From Unio delphinus (taxonomy: Eukaryota; Mollusca; Bivalvia; Unionida; Unionidae), in contig JAQISU010000094.1 in NCBI GenBank assembly GCA_029339505.1, positions 3,095,001 through 3,159,000 of the forward strand: a stretch of 64,000 bases of DNA. The letters run 5' to 3'. The notes beneath the pieces are model-generated. The model was not told the DNA's origin, made no database searches, and worked only from the letters and a program-made list of their open reading frames with translations. Positions 40,115 through 51,102 of the stretch are shown piece by piece. The position numbers were made by a program, and so were the translations under genes. Positions within the stretch are counted from its first letter, which is position 1. The number at the start of each line of letters is the position of its first letter.

Positions 40115-42086
40115 CTGATATTTTATTTGTCAAATCCTAAGCATTAATGGAAAACTAGAAGCATTTGTCCATGAACATTTCGAGTGGTGAATGGGTGTTT
40201 TTTTATTATTATATTTTTATGAGATATGAAAAATGAATAAAGCCGAATTATTTAGTAGATTTTCTGTGTTGTAGTGAGTCATGAGCAGAACCAAAGGAAA
40301 AACTCCACATGCTGACACCTGGTGACCCTGTTTGGATTCTGGATCAGGATCTGATTTGGAGGGATGTCATCATCATGTCCATAAAGAAGCATCACTGCAT
40401 TGTCAAATTTCAAAATGGAATGATTTAAATATTTATATATAAAAAAAATTTATATTATCATGTAAAACAAATCATTAAGTTTGAAGCCTAATTAAATAAT
40501 CCAGGATATATATTTGTTACCTTTACAATCACATAGAATTTCTGACTAGTTTATTGTAGCCTAACTAGATGTAAACTGGATGTACTGGAATTAAAATAGA
40601 TGTGTCTTCAATGTGAAGAACATAGACCTTGATCTGCTGGAACATAATGCACTAGCAGGTCAGGGTATATGTTGTTTGCTCTTAATTAGGTCTAACTGCA
40701 TAGACCCCAGATCTGCTGTTGCATTTTGCGGTGGTGGATCTTGGTCTTTGCACATTGATCAGTGTTTGCATTCTGTAAATTTTGATAACTGCATGGCTCC
40801 CTCACTAATAAGACATCGGAAAAAGTTTAGAGGAAAAATTTTCTTTTCCCTGATAGTGAAATGTCTTTGAATTTTGAAAATATTGACAGAAGTTGGGGAA
40901 AATCCAGGAGTTTTGCTTCACAACTTGATGTCCAAAACAGTTATATAATCGCGTTGTAACTGAACTGATTGTGACTTAAATTTATTGCGTTCTGACCAGA
41001 TAATTAGTTGGTTACAGTATGGATCAATCAATTGGTTGATTGGGACAATCCAAGCACTCAGTGGATTAGATTCATCTACTAGACTATTCACAGAGCTCGA
41101 TATCCATACCTTTTATGGAAGGTACGAAAACCAATCTAGCATTAGAAGAGGCCAACATAGTGATGATAAAGCAAACTTAAATGTTGTTGAGTTATTCCTG
41201 CATATAATCAATATGAACATTATTTATTTTCTCAGAAATTGCGAGTATTAAAATCGTTATGTCTTTAATCTGCTAAAAGAGGATAAAACTAACGCATTGA
41301 TGTAATTTGAGCTGGTACTAGCAATTTCAGTTGGAAGTCGCACAAGCACACACAATCTCACAACCATTATTTTCAAATATTTTAGAAGAAAATATTAAAT
41401 GAAAGTTGTATACTGGTGGTCAGGTTTCATCTATTTCGAGTTTTGTCCAGTCTGTCAGTGGATTACAGACATAGCAGTTATTATACGTGCCATTTTTTGG
41501 AGAAAGAAAAATCATATTGATTTCATGCAGGTACAGGTTGATATAACATAGTTTAAATTTGCTTTTCCCACTGGTAAACAATCTTACAGTGGCAGCATAT
41601 TCCAGATTTTTTTATATGTAATTGCTCTGAACACACACTCTATCCTAAATGTCCAAATGTGAAAAATGGTGTTGGAATATTTTGAGGAAACCTAGATTAG
41701 AAACATTTTGAATATCTGAGGTGAAGTTTGGTGCAAAACAATTACACAGTGACTTGTAACTTGAAGCATTGATGTCAGATCTTAAATAGAATGCAGGAGA
41801 AATCAGAATTTTATTATATATTTAGAAACGATAAGAGCCCATGTATCAATACAGGTTTGGGGACTGGTTTATTGAGCTACTAGAAGACAAGTTGATATGA
41901 CCGAAAATTCAGTCCTTTTTTATACAACAATATCCGTTTTGAAGGTCTTTTGTCAAAATGTAAATCAACCCTTTCGTAAATGTCTTAAATGATGGAATTT
42001 TTAACCAAATCATCTTAAGGAGTTTAAGTGTGATGAAGAATTTTGTTGAGATTTTATTGGCACACATAAATTCGGGGTTAAGCTTT
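39284..42086. other. No gene; short AT-rich repeats
   Basis: Around 39765-40010 words like TTGCTTGTAATATGCAGGAT and GGCAGAATGGTGA recur about five times irregularly. A (TA)n tract occupies 40063-40112. The frames at 40613-40870 and 40985-41251 show no family signature. Confidence 0.4.
40063..40112. repeat. (TA)n microsatellite
   Basis: Uninterrupted TA dinucleotides. Confidence 0.93.
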
Positions 42087-42258
42087 AGCAGCAGGGAGGG
42101 CGAATCCGAGAACTTGGCGGAGTGTCAATTTGGCTAACCAATGCTTTCTCGAAATCGGAAAAAAAAGACGCCAAAGTCATTGTCGCACCCTCCCTGCTGC
42201 TGTGGGGTTAAAAATCTTTGAAATTGCTAGCAATTTACGATGAAAATCTTTTTAGGAT
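42087..42258 (+). repeat. Left terminal inverted repeat of the Polinton
   Basis: It matches the complement of 56540-56700 through CTTGGCGGAGTGTCAATTTG, GGCTAACCAATGCTTTCTCG and GGGGTTAAAAATCTTT. It then continues past a 14-bp insertion into TTTACGATGAAAATC, the complement of the ATPase 3' end. The left copy has extra GGGAGGG bases near its tip that pair with CCCTCCC at 42187-42194. Confidence 0.85.
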
Positions 42259-42262
42259 CTCA

Positions 42263-42412
42263 CAAACAGACTAATTTGTAAAACCTCCCCTCGTAGATCA
42301 ATTACATTATTGGACTAGTCAGTGAGTCTGAAATTAATTCTCGTTAATGAATCATTATGACATCGCATATACACTGGATTAGTTGGATCCTCAATGATTA
42401 GAAACCCTGGAG
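42263..42412 (-). pseudogene. C-terminal remnant of a Polinton protein
   Basis: Minus-strand codons from PGFLIIEDPTN through a TGA/TAG-interrupted stretch to GEVLQISLFVRS end just inside the left inverted repeat. One stop codon (TAG) breaks the frame after NFRLTD. The pattern of a beta-rich end is seen in capsid-associated Polinton proteins, but I cannot assign it. Confidence 0.3.
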
Positions 42413-43012
42413 GAGCTCTTGGTGCAAATTAATATCCTTGTTGAGCTTGATTTGATCTTTCGAGATTTGACAACTCCCTTCGATAACATCACATACTAAA
42501 TTCAATGCAATCACCGAGGATTTATTGATGTTTTGATGAGCGATATGCCGCCCGCCTCTGTCTGGGTCATTATTATGTTTGAGGATTGTTTTTGTTTGTG
42601 GTTGTGCTATTTTCTTCCATGCGTCGTGAATCCTTTTAAAACCATCATCGATGGTGTCATTGAGAGATTTTTCCATCTCTGGGATGTTATATCCTGGTAA
42701 TTTAAAATTTAATAACTCTTCTTTTGTTATATGCGGATATAAATTTTTGTTTTTCTCCTTCTCGCTCGTCAATAGATTCATCGAAAAAGATTTTATAAAA
42801 TATTCATTTAACTTTTTAGCATCTTTTTATATTAGTGTTCATATCTTTTATTATTTTTACGATTTCATCACGTGAACCCGTTACATCTAAAAGATATTTT
42901 TTAAAACTTTGCCGTAGTCTCTCTCTATCAGATTCGAAATATTTATTTAATGTTTTCAAAAACAGATTTATATGTTCATCTAATAGAACATGTGTGTACT
43001 TATTTTATCATC
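42398..43012 (-). pseudogene. Uncharacterised helical Polinton protein, frameshifted
   Basis: The frame from 42781 down to a stop at 42398 encodes 127 residues (NLYPHITKEELLNFKLPGYN near the start). In another frame, 42995-42826 encodes an upstream part that is highly charged and helical (NLFLKTLNKYFESDRERLRQ). One frameshift near 42825 separates them. The upstream end runs into the LTR insertion at 43018. I do not recognise the family, and function is unknown. Its place among capsid genes suggests a structural or assembly role. Confidence 0.4.
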
Positions 43013-43017
43013 GTATT

Positions 43018-44473
43018 TGTCACAGAATTAGGCGAAAATTTAATTTATTTTCTTCTTGATTTACAAACTAATCTCACCATTTTTTTTGTTTCGTCGTACA
43101 TGCGTTGCCTGGGGTGAATAAGTGGGTTTCTCCAAGGTAAGTGGCGTGTAACGATTTGCATGTGCCTGACTTCGTATCACTAGAAGTCAGGGAACACCAA
43201 GAATCACGGGGTGCACGGTAATTTTGCCGTGATTTCTGCTCACCTATTTGAGAGTATATAAGGCAGAATATTTCTGATAAATATTACGGGACCTAAAGTA
43301 TCTAATCACAGGATAGATAAGCTCGTCTTTCAATCTCCAGCCAAAGGGGTGAGTGTTAAATTTATATTTCGTTTTATTGTGAATTTTATTCAGTTTATCA
43401 TTTCATATAATGATGCCTTTATTGCAATGCAGATTTTAAACGTGGATTATTTGGAATTACCCGTCACTATTAGACTTTAAATGCATTAGCGTAATCTAAG
43501 GTTTAGATTGGTTTTGAAACAACTACTATTAGTGTGGTTTCTTTATTGCAGCTGATAACATCACTGAGAACATCTCTGAATTATAGCTGATTTATTGCGG
43601 AACATCTCTGATAACATCTGTTATCGTAGCTGAAATTGTTGCTGATTTATTGTGCAATCGAATTGAAGTATCTGACTGTCTGTCGAACTGTCTGTTCGTC
43701 TACATCTGTCGTGACGTGTAAATATCCGGAAAGCTAGAAGTCCGAGTGTCGGAGCTGTCTAGAGTTATAAACATCCAGGGCGACATCTAGGGTATTGAGG
43801 AACGTTGGTTCTAGTAGATGTTGTATGCTGTCTGTACGTATAACTGTCGTGGATCCGTGAAGGGCAAACGGCCGATAAAAGTATTGGTCAACCCTGGGTC
43901 TTCGGGGAAACGGGGCGGCGATTCAACTATGGGTGAATCGTACGGTTATACAGGGTCGAGACACGTGTGTGTTGCAATTGTAGTACAATTGAATACATTG
44001 TTGTATTTACATGGTTATTTCAGAACACAATAGTATTTCAAGGCATTGCATGATTCTCAATAAAAGCTAGCAACTTGATTTAATACCTGTATATGTTCGT
44101 GCTAATTGTCGCAATCCATACGTGCGATAGTATAGTTTGATGTTTGTGTTTATTATCGTGATAGTATAGTTTGATGTTTGTGTTTATTATCGTGATTTAT
44201 ACTTGCGTTAATATAACTTGTGAAAGGGTTCTTTGGATCTGTGTATAGTCCAAGAGATTCCTTTGTATCTGTGTTTTATTTTGTATTAATATTTAATTTG
44301 TTCATGTATTGTGAATGGTTGTGAGTGTAATTGGGAGTTGAACGCATGAGTTGTTGTGTTGATACATCATTATTTTTCATTAATAATTTATTTCATAAAT
44401 TTACATTATCTTTCACACTTGTGTTTGTGTTGTTCATTTAATCCACCATCCACTCGGTAACAATTCTGTTACA
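43018..44473 (+). mobile_element. Solo-LTR-like insertion, plus orientation
   Basis: It begins TGTCACAGAATTAGG and ends AATTCTGTTACA, giving TGT...ACA ends in a short inverted repeat as in LTRs. A TATATAAGG box lies near 43255 and AATAAA at 44059, in LTR order. Flanks GTATT (43013-43017) and GTGTT (44474-44478) look like a 5-bp target duplication with one change. A 42-bp tandem duplication (TATAGTTTGATGTTTGTGTT) sits at 44125-44205. The inverted sister copy lies at 45711-47228. No internal retroviral genes are present. Confidence 0.72.
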
Positions 44474-44545
44474 GTGTTCAAATTCAAGATGTAACCCAGA
44501 GAAACCCTTCCTATAGAATTGAAAATATATTTTCTTTATTTTTGT

Positions 44546-45129
44546 TATGTCTCTACCCCTAGAAGATAATAAAATATATCTCTATCTTTTTTATTAATCT
44601 CATCTGTGGTAAAATCAGATTTTTTCGGTTCAGGTGGAGGTGTTTTTTCAGGCCACCCTAGTATTGTTCTTATAGAACTCTGATAGATATCTACGACATA
44701 CACGGGTGAGTTTATTTCAATCGCGGAACTGTTATAGCGATTTTCGAATCTTTTCCAGAAATGGATTTTATTCTGCGTTGTAATTCATTATTGATTTGTT
44801 CAATTTGGTAAGACCCAGATGGTAGTGAAACAACGTTCCAGTCTGGAAGATGGTAGCGAAACAACGTTCCAATCTGGAGTCCCGTCTTCTTTAATCTTAC
44901 TCGCAAACACCAAGGAATTATTCGGCTGTTGACCAACAAATGCTACCAACCTAATATTTGGCCAACTGTGATACACTCGTAATTTTGCTAGCATTATCTC
45001 CTTAACGGGAATCGCAGTAGGGAAATTCACACTGAATTCAGGATTCGTTGAGGTTATTGAGATCATGCTGGTTTTCACCGGTGTGGTATTTTCTGCTATT
45101 CGTTGAAGTAGTTCTCGAGTTGTCGCCAT
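44546..45129 (-). pseudogene. Polinton structural protein, possibly penton-type, broken
   Basis: Starts at ATG 45129 (MATTRELLQRIAEN). Words include TSTNPEFSVNFPTAIPV, MLAKLRVYHSWPNI, DWNVVSLPS and GSYQIEQINNELQRRIKSIS. A roughly 30-bp tandem duplication at about 44817-44878 breaks the frame inside the SLPSGSY segment. The frame can be followed past another shift through YVVDIYQSSIRTILGW to a stop near 44546. The order of a polar N-terminus, then TxNPEF, then the GSYQIEQIN segment is familiar from Polinton gene sets of invertebrates. I take it as a capsid vertex or fibre candidate, by memory of pattern only. Confidence 0.45.
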
Positions 45130-45144
45130 TGTTATTATACTCCT

Positions 45145-45490
45145 GTTGTTTTTCTAATTTTGACATCGTGGAATCATAAACACGTACCATTACTGAGAAC
45201 TCACTATCCGATATTAATGTGTCATCGAGTGACAACAATATCATCGAGGATAATTGGGAGTATGCGGTTGACACAACATGAAATTTAACAACGTAATCTT
45301 GTAGTTTACACTATCTGCATGATGATTTTTTTTTTGTTATAATTGAAATAATTCCAGCGATTGTTGTCGCCGCTGATATACAAATTGGAACAGCTATCGG
45401 AGCAACCATTGTCACCGAAGAGAGTATAATACCAGCTCTGGTGATTACACCTGATACAGAGTACACGGTAATGTCAACTGCGGTGATTCT
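45145..45490 (-). pseudogene. Polinton membrane-type protein with hydrophobic segment, broken
   Basis: Minus-strand codons near 45490-45330 read SVSGVITRAGIILSS and a long hydrophobic run (VAPIAVPICISAATTIAGII) followed by KKKSS. A stop and frameshift follow, then YSQLSSMILLSLDDTLISD and SEFSVMVRVYDSTMSKLEKQ to about 45145. A membrane segment followed by a helical domain with an ISDSEF-type word recurs in Polinton gene sets. Function is unknown. Confidence 0.4.
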
Positions 45491-45622
45491 TCGTCGTTAT
45501 TTTTTTATTTTTACTTGATACTCTTTCGTGTTTTGAGTTTAGTTGAAATTCTCTGACCTGATCATAGCGATATTGCTGTGATGATATTTTATTTTGAAAA
45601 CACTAGTGTTTTTAAATCGATT

Positions 45623-45710
45623 TCAATTTAGTTGTTTACTTAAATCCGCTACGAATTCCACATACCATGTTACTGAAACCCTAGCCATATTATTATCACT
45701 GGATACTTTA
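45623..45710 (-). pseudogene. 3' part of the gene split by the right LTR insertion
   Basis: From 45710 the minus strand encodes SSDNNMARVSVTWYVEF and ends at TGA 45623-45625. It is the continuation of the frame that is open at 47427-47229, interrupted by the element at 45711-47228. Confidence 0.55.
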
Positions 45711-47228
45711 TGTAACAGAATTGTTACCGAGTGGATGGTGGATTAAATGAACAACACTAACACAATGTGTGAAAGATAATGTAAATTTATGAAATAAATT
45801 ATTAATGAAAAATAATGATGTATCAACACAATAACTCCTGCATTCAAACTACAATCACGCTACACAACTATTCACAATTCAACAATAAATTAAATATTAA
45901 TACAAAATAAAACACAGATACAAAGGAATCTCTTGGACTATACACAGATCCGAGGAACCTTTACAAAAGTAATATTACCGCAAGTATAAATTGCGATAAC
46001 AAATACAAAACATCAAACTATACTATCGCACGTATGGATTGCGACAACTAGCACGAACATAAACATGTATTTAATAAAGTTGCTAACTTTTATTGAGATT
46101 CGTGGAATCCCTTGAAATACTACTGTGATTTGAAGTAACTATGTAAATATAACAATGTATTCAATTGTACTACAATTGCAACACACACATGTGTCTCGAC
46201 CCTGTATAACCAGCTTCCCCGAGTACCTAGGGTTGACTCAATACTTTTATCGGTCACTTGCCCTTCACGGATCCACCACAGTTATACGTACAGACAGCAT
46301 ACAGCATCTACTAGGACCAACGTTCCCAAATACCTAGATGCCACCCCGGATGTTTACACCTCTATACAGCTCCGACACTCAGACTTCTAGATTTCCGGAT
46401 ATTTACACATCACGACAGTTGTAGATGGATAGACAATCTGACAGACAGACAGATACCTCAATTTGATCTCACAATCAAATGGCACAATTAATCACATTCA
46501 GCTACAATTCAGAGACATTCAGAGACGTTCAGCTACAATCAGATACGTTCAGAGACGTTCAGCTACAATCAGATACGTTCAGAGACGTTCAGCTACAATC
46601 AGATACGTTCAGAGACGTTCAGCTACAATCGGCAACAATTTCAGAGACGTTCAGCTACAATATCAGAGATGTTCCGCTACAAATCAGCTACGATATCAAC
46701 TACAATAAAGAAACCACACTAATAGTAGTTGTTTCAAAAACAATCTAAAACTTAGATTACGCTATTGCATTTAAAGTCTAATAGTGACTAGTAATTCCAA
46801 ATATTCCATGTTTAAATCTGCATTGTAATAAAGGCATCATTACATGAAATGATAAACGGAATAAAATTCACAATAAAACGAAATATAAATTTAACACTCA
46901 CCCCTTTGGCTGGAGATAGAATGACGAGCTATCTTTCCTGTGATAAGATACTTTTGGACTCGTAATTATTATCAGAAATATTCTGCCTTATATATCCTCA
47001 AATAGGTGAGCAGAATTCACGGCAAAATTACCGTGCACCCCGTGATTCTAATGTTCCTGGCTTCAAGTGATTCAAAGTCAGGCACATGCAAATCGTTACA
47101 CGCTGCTTACTTTGGAAAAAACCACTTATTCACCCCATGTAACGCATGTATGACGAAACAAAAAAAATGGTGAAATTAGTTTGTAATTCAAGAAGAAATA
47201 AAATCAATTTTCGCCTAATTCTGTGACA
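45711..47228 (-). mobile_element. Solo-LTR-like insertion, minus orientation
   Basis: On the minus strand it runs TGTCACAGAATTAGG to AATTCTGTTACA, is clearly alike to 43018-44473, and has the same TATA (near 46987) and AATAAA (46088-46093) order. It has an extra four-unit 30-bp repeat (GTTCAGAGACGTTCAGCTAC) at about 46500-46640. Its flanks on the minus strand are GATAG and TAAAG, an eroded 5-bp target duplication. The broken gene around it resumes in frame when the element and one flank copy are ignored. Confidence 0.72.
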
Positions 47229-47427
47229 CTATCGTGAATTGTTCAATTGTTCCCTTGTCGATGATCATTGATATCGTACTGTTGACCCCAGATGAACTCG
47301 TTGATGAAATATTAAATTGAGTTGGTGTCACTAGTGTTAATCGATAAATACCCTTGAGGGTCGCGGTGATATTTAATATGTTGTTTGTAGGTGTCCACGT
47401 AAATGATTCGTATTGAATCGCGTACAT
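47229..47427 (-). pseudogene. 5' part of an unrecognised Polinton protein, split by LTR insertion
   Basis: ATG 47427 starts YAIQYESFTWTPTNN and a Thr/Ser-rich, beta-predicted stretch (LKGIYRLTLVTPTQFNISS). It stays open to the LTR edge at 47229, and the rest is at 45710-45623. The whole would be about 95 residues. It lies eight bases after the coiled-coil gene's stop. Small beta-rich proteins next to capsid genes may be structural. I cannot name it. Confidence 0.45.
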
Positions 47428-47432
47428 ATTAT

Positions 47433-48132
47433 TTATGATTTTTGTTCGTGAGCGATTTTTATTTTTTCAAGTTTTTCTATCAGCCTTGGTAGATCATCCT
47501 TGATGACATCGTTGGTCGTTTTAATATCTTTGCGAATAACCCCTAATCGCTGATTAATCGCGTTTATTTCATCAATTTTCGTGATAATACCAGTGAGATC
47601 TGTTTTGATTTCTTCATGTTTAGCATTTTTACCAAAAAATTTATTGACGGCATTATCGTTTTTTTTTTAAAAATTGTTACGTATATTACCAAATTGGACC
47701 ATATGAGTATCATACTCGGATCGCAATGTTATCATCCATGGATGTTTTTATCTCCGTGAGTTTCGGTGTGGTAACCGGTGGATCTCCAAAGAAATTGTTT
47801 AAGGGGACCTGAAAAGTGTTAATAGCTTTTTGTAACGCCGTAAACGCATTTACGTGAATTTTGTATTCATCACGTAGTTTTTAAAATAATTATATCGTTG
47901 ATGAATAATTATCACCGAGCGTTGCTAATTTATCTGTGAGCATCGAAACATGTATACCCGGTTTGAGTTTACCCTCCTTGGAAAACAACGCGATTGTATC
48001 TTCTACTGCGTCGCGTCGTTTTGTCAAAATATCATCAGGGGAAATATTACTAGTTTTCAGTTTACCCTGACGATCTTTAAATACAACTATTTCATTGGGA
48101 TCAACACTTGCTAAGTTAAACATCTCAATCAT
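47433..48132 (-). pseudogene. Coiled-coil Polinton protein, frameshifted
   Basis: ATG 48132 begins MIEMFNLASVDPNE and the frame runs to 47890. After shifts, the same protein is readable as FTALQKAINTFQVPLNNFFG (about 47835-47775). It then continues as EIKTDLTGIITKIDEINAIN and DDLPRLIEKLEKIK, ending at a stop at 47433. The last 70 residues have strong heptads. At least two frameshifts and one stop break it. The start lies one base after the protease stop, as in a compact operon-like viral cluster. Function is unknown. Confidence 0.45.
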
Positions 48133-48133
48133 G

Positions 48134-48549
48134 TTATTTTATATAATTTCTCTCAAAAAAGCGATTACTCGTGTATTCTTGTACTGTATTATGGGGTAGT
48201 TTTCCCGAAATAGCGTTGAGGACATTTAATACTTCTATGCCGCATATTGGTGGGTCATTTATTTTCTGTGTTGGTAGCATAGAATACCAGATAGGAGTTT
48301 TTAAGTGGTTTATATAACGCGTAAATTCTTTAGGCGGCGCTAACCCATATGAATCGAAATAAACAATTGCACGCGAATCAATCGCGTATGCAACCTAGTG
48401 AGTTCCAGGTCCGGTGCTATTATCGAGATTAATGATACCGGTTTCAACGCTGTTTGGTTGTTGTGGTAATTGATCTTTCATAAAGACACCTCTAAAGTTT
48501 TTTATCGCTAGTTTTTTTTAGCAGCATCGAGTAAATCAAAATTTGACAT
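48134..48549 (-). pseudogene. Adenain-like cysteine protease (C5-type) of the Polinton, broken
   Basis: The intact enzyme would process capsid precursors. ATG 48549 starts MSNFDLLDAAKK. A one-base loss in a poly-A run near 48515 shifts the frame. The rest reads NSVETGIINLDNSTGPGTH, where the codon after His is TAG in place of the tryptophan usual in this family. Then follow VAYAIDSRAIVYFDSYGLAP and NDPPICGIEVLNVLNAIS, ending at 48134. The His in GTH, the Asp in YFDSYG and the Cys in ICG fit a His-Asp-Cys triad. One frameshift and one nonsense codon make it inactive. Length (138 codons) suits Polinton proteases. Confidence 0.75.
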
Positions 48550-48648
48550 GGGAACTATGGTTGTTAATAAACTGTTATTAGTCTCAGGCCTTTTCCGCTG
48601 TACCATGAATACGGAGTTCCTGGTAATCTTTGACCCTTTCCTTTGTTT

Positions 48649-48995
48649 TTATATCCCCACCCCTTTTTTTGGTTCATATGATTGAGCAATGGTGTGTACT
48701 GCTTTTGCACGAAGAGTTCCAGCAGCTCCTAACGTGGCGGCTTTATTAGCTGCAGTTAATGCTGCAATCGCAGCGAGAAGTGGGAATACACCACCTAATT
48801 TTATCCTGTTCTTAATCGCTGCCGCAGAGAGAGTGATCTGAACACCTTTTTTTTTATCTTTGATGGCATCATTGATATGTTTTATCTGATGAGTTGTCAA
48901 TGATATTGTGGTTCCACATTTTTTTTAGCTGATTCCGTTTGCAATATTTTAATTTGACCAGGAGTTAACGTAACACTAACAACACTGTAAGACAT
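48649..48995 (-). pseudogene. Minor structural-type Polinton protein with repeated TxxQI modules
   Basis: The ATG at 48995 opens a start matching VVSVTLTPGQIKILQ. A shift in a poly-A run near 48922 moves to the frame TTHQIKHINDAIKDKKKG, then VQITLSAAAIKNRI, a hydrophobic alanine-rich helix (FPLLAAIAALTAANKAATLG) and a basic tail ending KKGVGI. Three short modules of the form T/LTxxQIxxI with a charged linker, then an amphipathic segment, are seen in Polinton capsid-associated proteins. I infer a core or membrane-active role only loosely. Confidence 0.5.
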
Positions 48996-49097
48996 TTTAT
49001 TAATAACAGATTGATCTAATTGCTACATTACATATTTTTGAAAATATTACATATTTTTGAAAATATTTCATATTTTCCGCTGGTGCATCAATTACCT

Positions 49098-50482
49098 TTA
49101 TTCGTCCACAACACCTTCGAGTAGCATTGATTTGTCACTGAGAATGACAGCAACTGCTCTTTAATTTGGGATAGTTGCAACACCACCTGCAACCGGACAG
49201 GTTACACGAGCTCTGAAGTATATGTCAACTACGGATTATCTTTTTAAGTCAAGATGTTCCAGTGAGAAGTAATAGATGGGATATCGTTTTCTAAAATCCA
49301 ACTGTGATATTTGCAGACCAGTATCCACATTATTATTGCGTCCCATATATGACAACAAAAGATGGTACACGCGTGCTATTTGGTTGGTTCCGTAATCAAA
49401 TTGTATATCCTCGGATGGTTCTTGCTGACCGTTTATCTACATTACACCCAATTTGATCAAATATAATATGACTGCGTGTTTGTGAATTCAATCGCATCCT
49501 ATCCTGTAACACAATAAATATATGAGGCGGAGCTGAAACACCTTGTTTTGATGCCAGGTGCCATGTAAGTGTACCATCAATATTAGAATCCATGGTACCT
49601 GTGGTCACTGTTAGCCAACCTAGCAATGATTTGCCGCCTGTACTCATAAAATGATAGTAATTTTTTCTCTATGGTGTTTGATGGAGTCATTACCGGCATT
49701 CACAATGATAGTTTTGATATAATGACTTTACCATCAGCAACACTAGCACCATGCCAGATTGCATCATTATCACTACCCTTTCTCACGAGTGCTTTTGTAT
49801 GCTTCGCTCCATAGATAACTTTTCTAACATTTCTGCAAAATCCGAAAAAAATGATGTAATGGAATCAGGCATGAAAATTATCTAATCTGTCCTTGCAACA
49901 TTGATACGCATTTTGCAAACCCCAATTTGTTATTAGAAATATTATTTATGACATCAAAATCAGCACCTGGTCTTGTATATCCGGCTGGTGCTGGATCAAC
50001 TGCGGTATCTAGTGTTGCTTTTACCCTAGAATACTAAATGTGTTCAGGGTGATCAGTGAGATCCTTAGAGAACATCATAGACGGACCCGTCGATCTTGTA
50101 TAATCATCAGAGTATCTTGCTAACCCCACTATTGTTGTGGCAACATCAACCTCACACTCTATAGACTCGATTTCTCTTCCATCAATCATGATCTAGCACT
50201 CTCAAATAGCGCCATGATACCATTATTGACAAAACCGACTCGGATATTTTCATCATTTGCATATGGTGTATCAGCTGCAACATTTATTACAAGTTCTCCT
50301 ATTTCGATAAACGCTTCAGCGGGTAGAAAGTATTTGCTGGTATAATAGACTTGAAGTTCGATTCTTGATCGAAGATCCGGTTGTGTTGCATGATAAGAAA
50401 AATACTGATAATTAAGTTGAGAATCATTCTTAAGCACTGGGGCATCTAAATCAAACGCTGTATCAGTATCCGATTTGAACAT
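49098..50482 (-). pseudogene. Major capsid (hexon-type double jelly-roll) protein of the Polinton, broken
   Basis: ATG 50482 opens FKSDTDTAFDLDAPVL and continues DLRSRIELQVYYTSKYFLP and VGFVNNGIMALFESARS to a stop at 50186. Further fragments in changing frames are MSTGGKSLLGWLTVTTG (49647-49396), HLLLSYMGRNNNVDTGLQIS and FRKRYPIYYFSLEHLDLK (49380-49260), and AVAVILSDKSMLLEGVVDE up to TAA 49098-49100. The span of 1,385 bp suits a capsid protein of about 450 residues. Assignment rests on the order of these segments, gene position and length; a structure prediction would be decisive. Several frameshifts and stops disable it. Confidence 0.6.
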
Positions 50483-50486
50483 ATTA

Positions 50487-50953
50487 TTATATATTTCTTG
50501 ATCTAAATTGTGATCTTGCTATTGATTTCAAGCCACTTCCCGCTATCATATTTGCAATAATATTTCCCTGAGTGTCATATCCATCATTTATCCGTGATGT
50601 TATATTCTGCTCCACTGCATTGTGTATTATTTTACTAATACTTGCAGCATAATTTCCGTAGATGGTAGTGGTCCCAATGACTTTATCACTGATGACGAAG
50701 TCATGGGTGGTTTCCTTCGCCGCTGAACTAACGCTACTAGTTTTTCTTAAGCAGCGGAAAATGCTTTCCCGGCAATATCATGAAGAGCACTGATACCCTT
50801 ATCACGAATAACATCAATAGCTTTCATTGATAATTATTTTGCGATTGGTGCTATTTTTGGAGCCATTCTTGCAAATAACCCTGCAATGGCATTACCGAGA
50901 CCTTCTCCATACGTTCTATAAACAGGCAATCGTGATTTTGCTACATAGACCAT
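50487..50953 (-). pseudogene. Minor capsid-type Polinton protein, broken
   Basis: ATG 50953 starts YVAKSRLPVYRTYGEGLGN, followed by an amphipathic IAGLFARMAPKIAPIAK. An in-frame TAA and later a frameshift follow, then MKAIDVIRDKGISALHDIAG, KVIGTTTIYGNYAASISK and IIANMIAGSGLKSIARSQ. The end lies a few bases before the capsid ATG. Short amphipathic N-termini next to the major capsid gene resemble cement or membrane-lytic proteins. This is a positional inference. Confidence 0.42.
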
Positions 50954-51102
50954 AGTTGTTTTTCTGTGGTTGTAGTGTATGATCATCTTATTTAAATGTT
51001 ATTTATCTAATCGTAAAATCCATTGGATTTTCATCGTAAACGATTTCCAATCCTATGGATTTTTATCGTAAACGATTTTCATTGCTCGCAATTTCGGTGA
51101 TT

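Noticed and set aside
43018..47228. One large foldback transposon with 1.5-kb inverted arms
   Set aside because: The DNA between the arms is Polinton coding sequence, and the gene broken at 47228 resumes in frame at 45710, so each arm is its own insertion.
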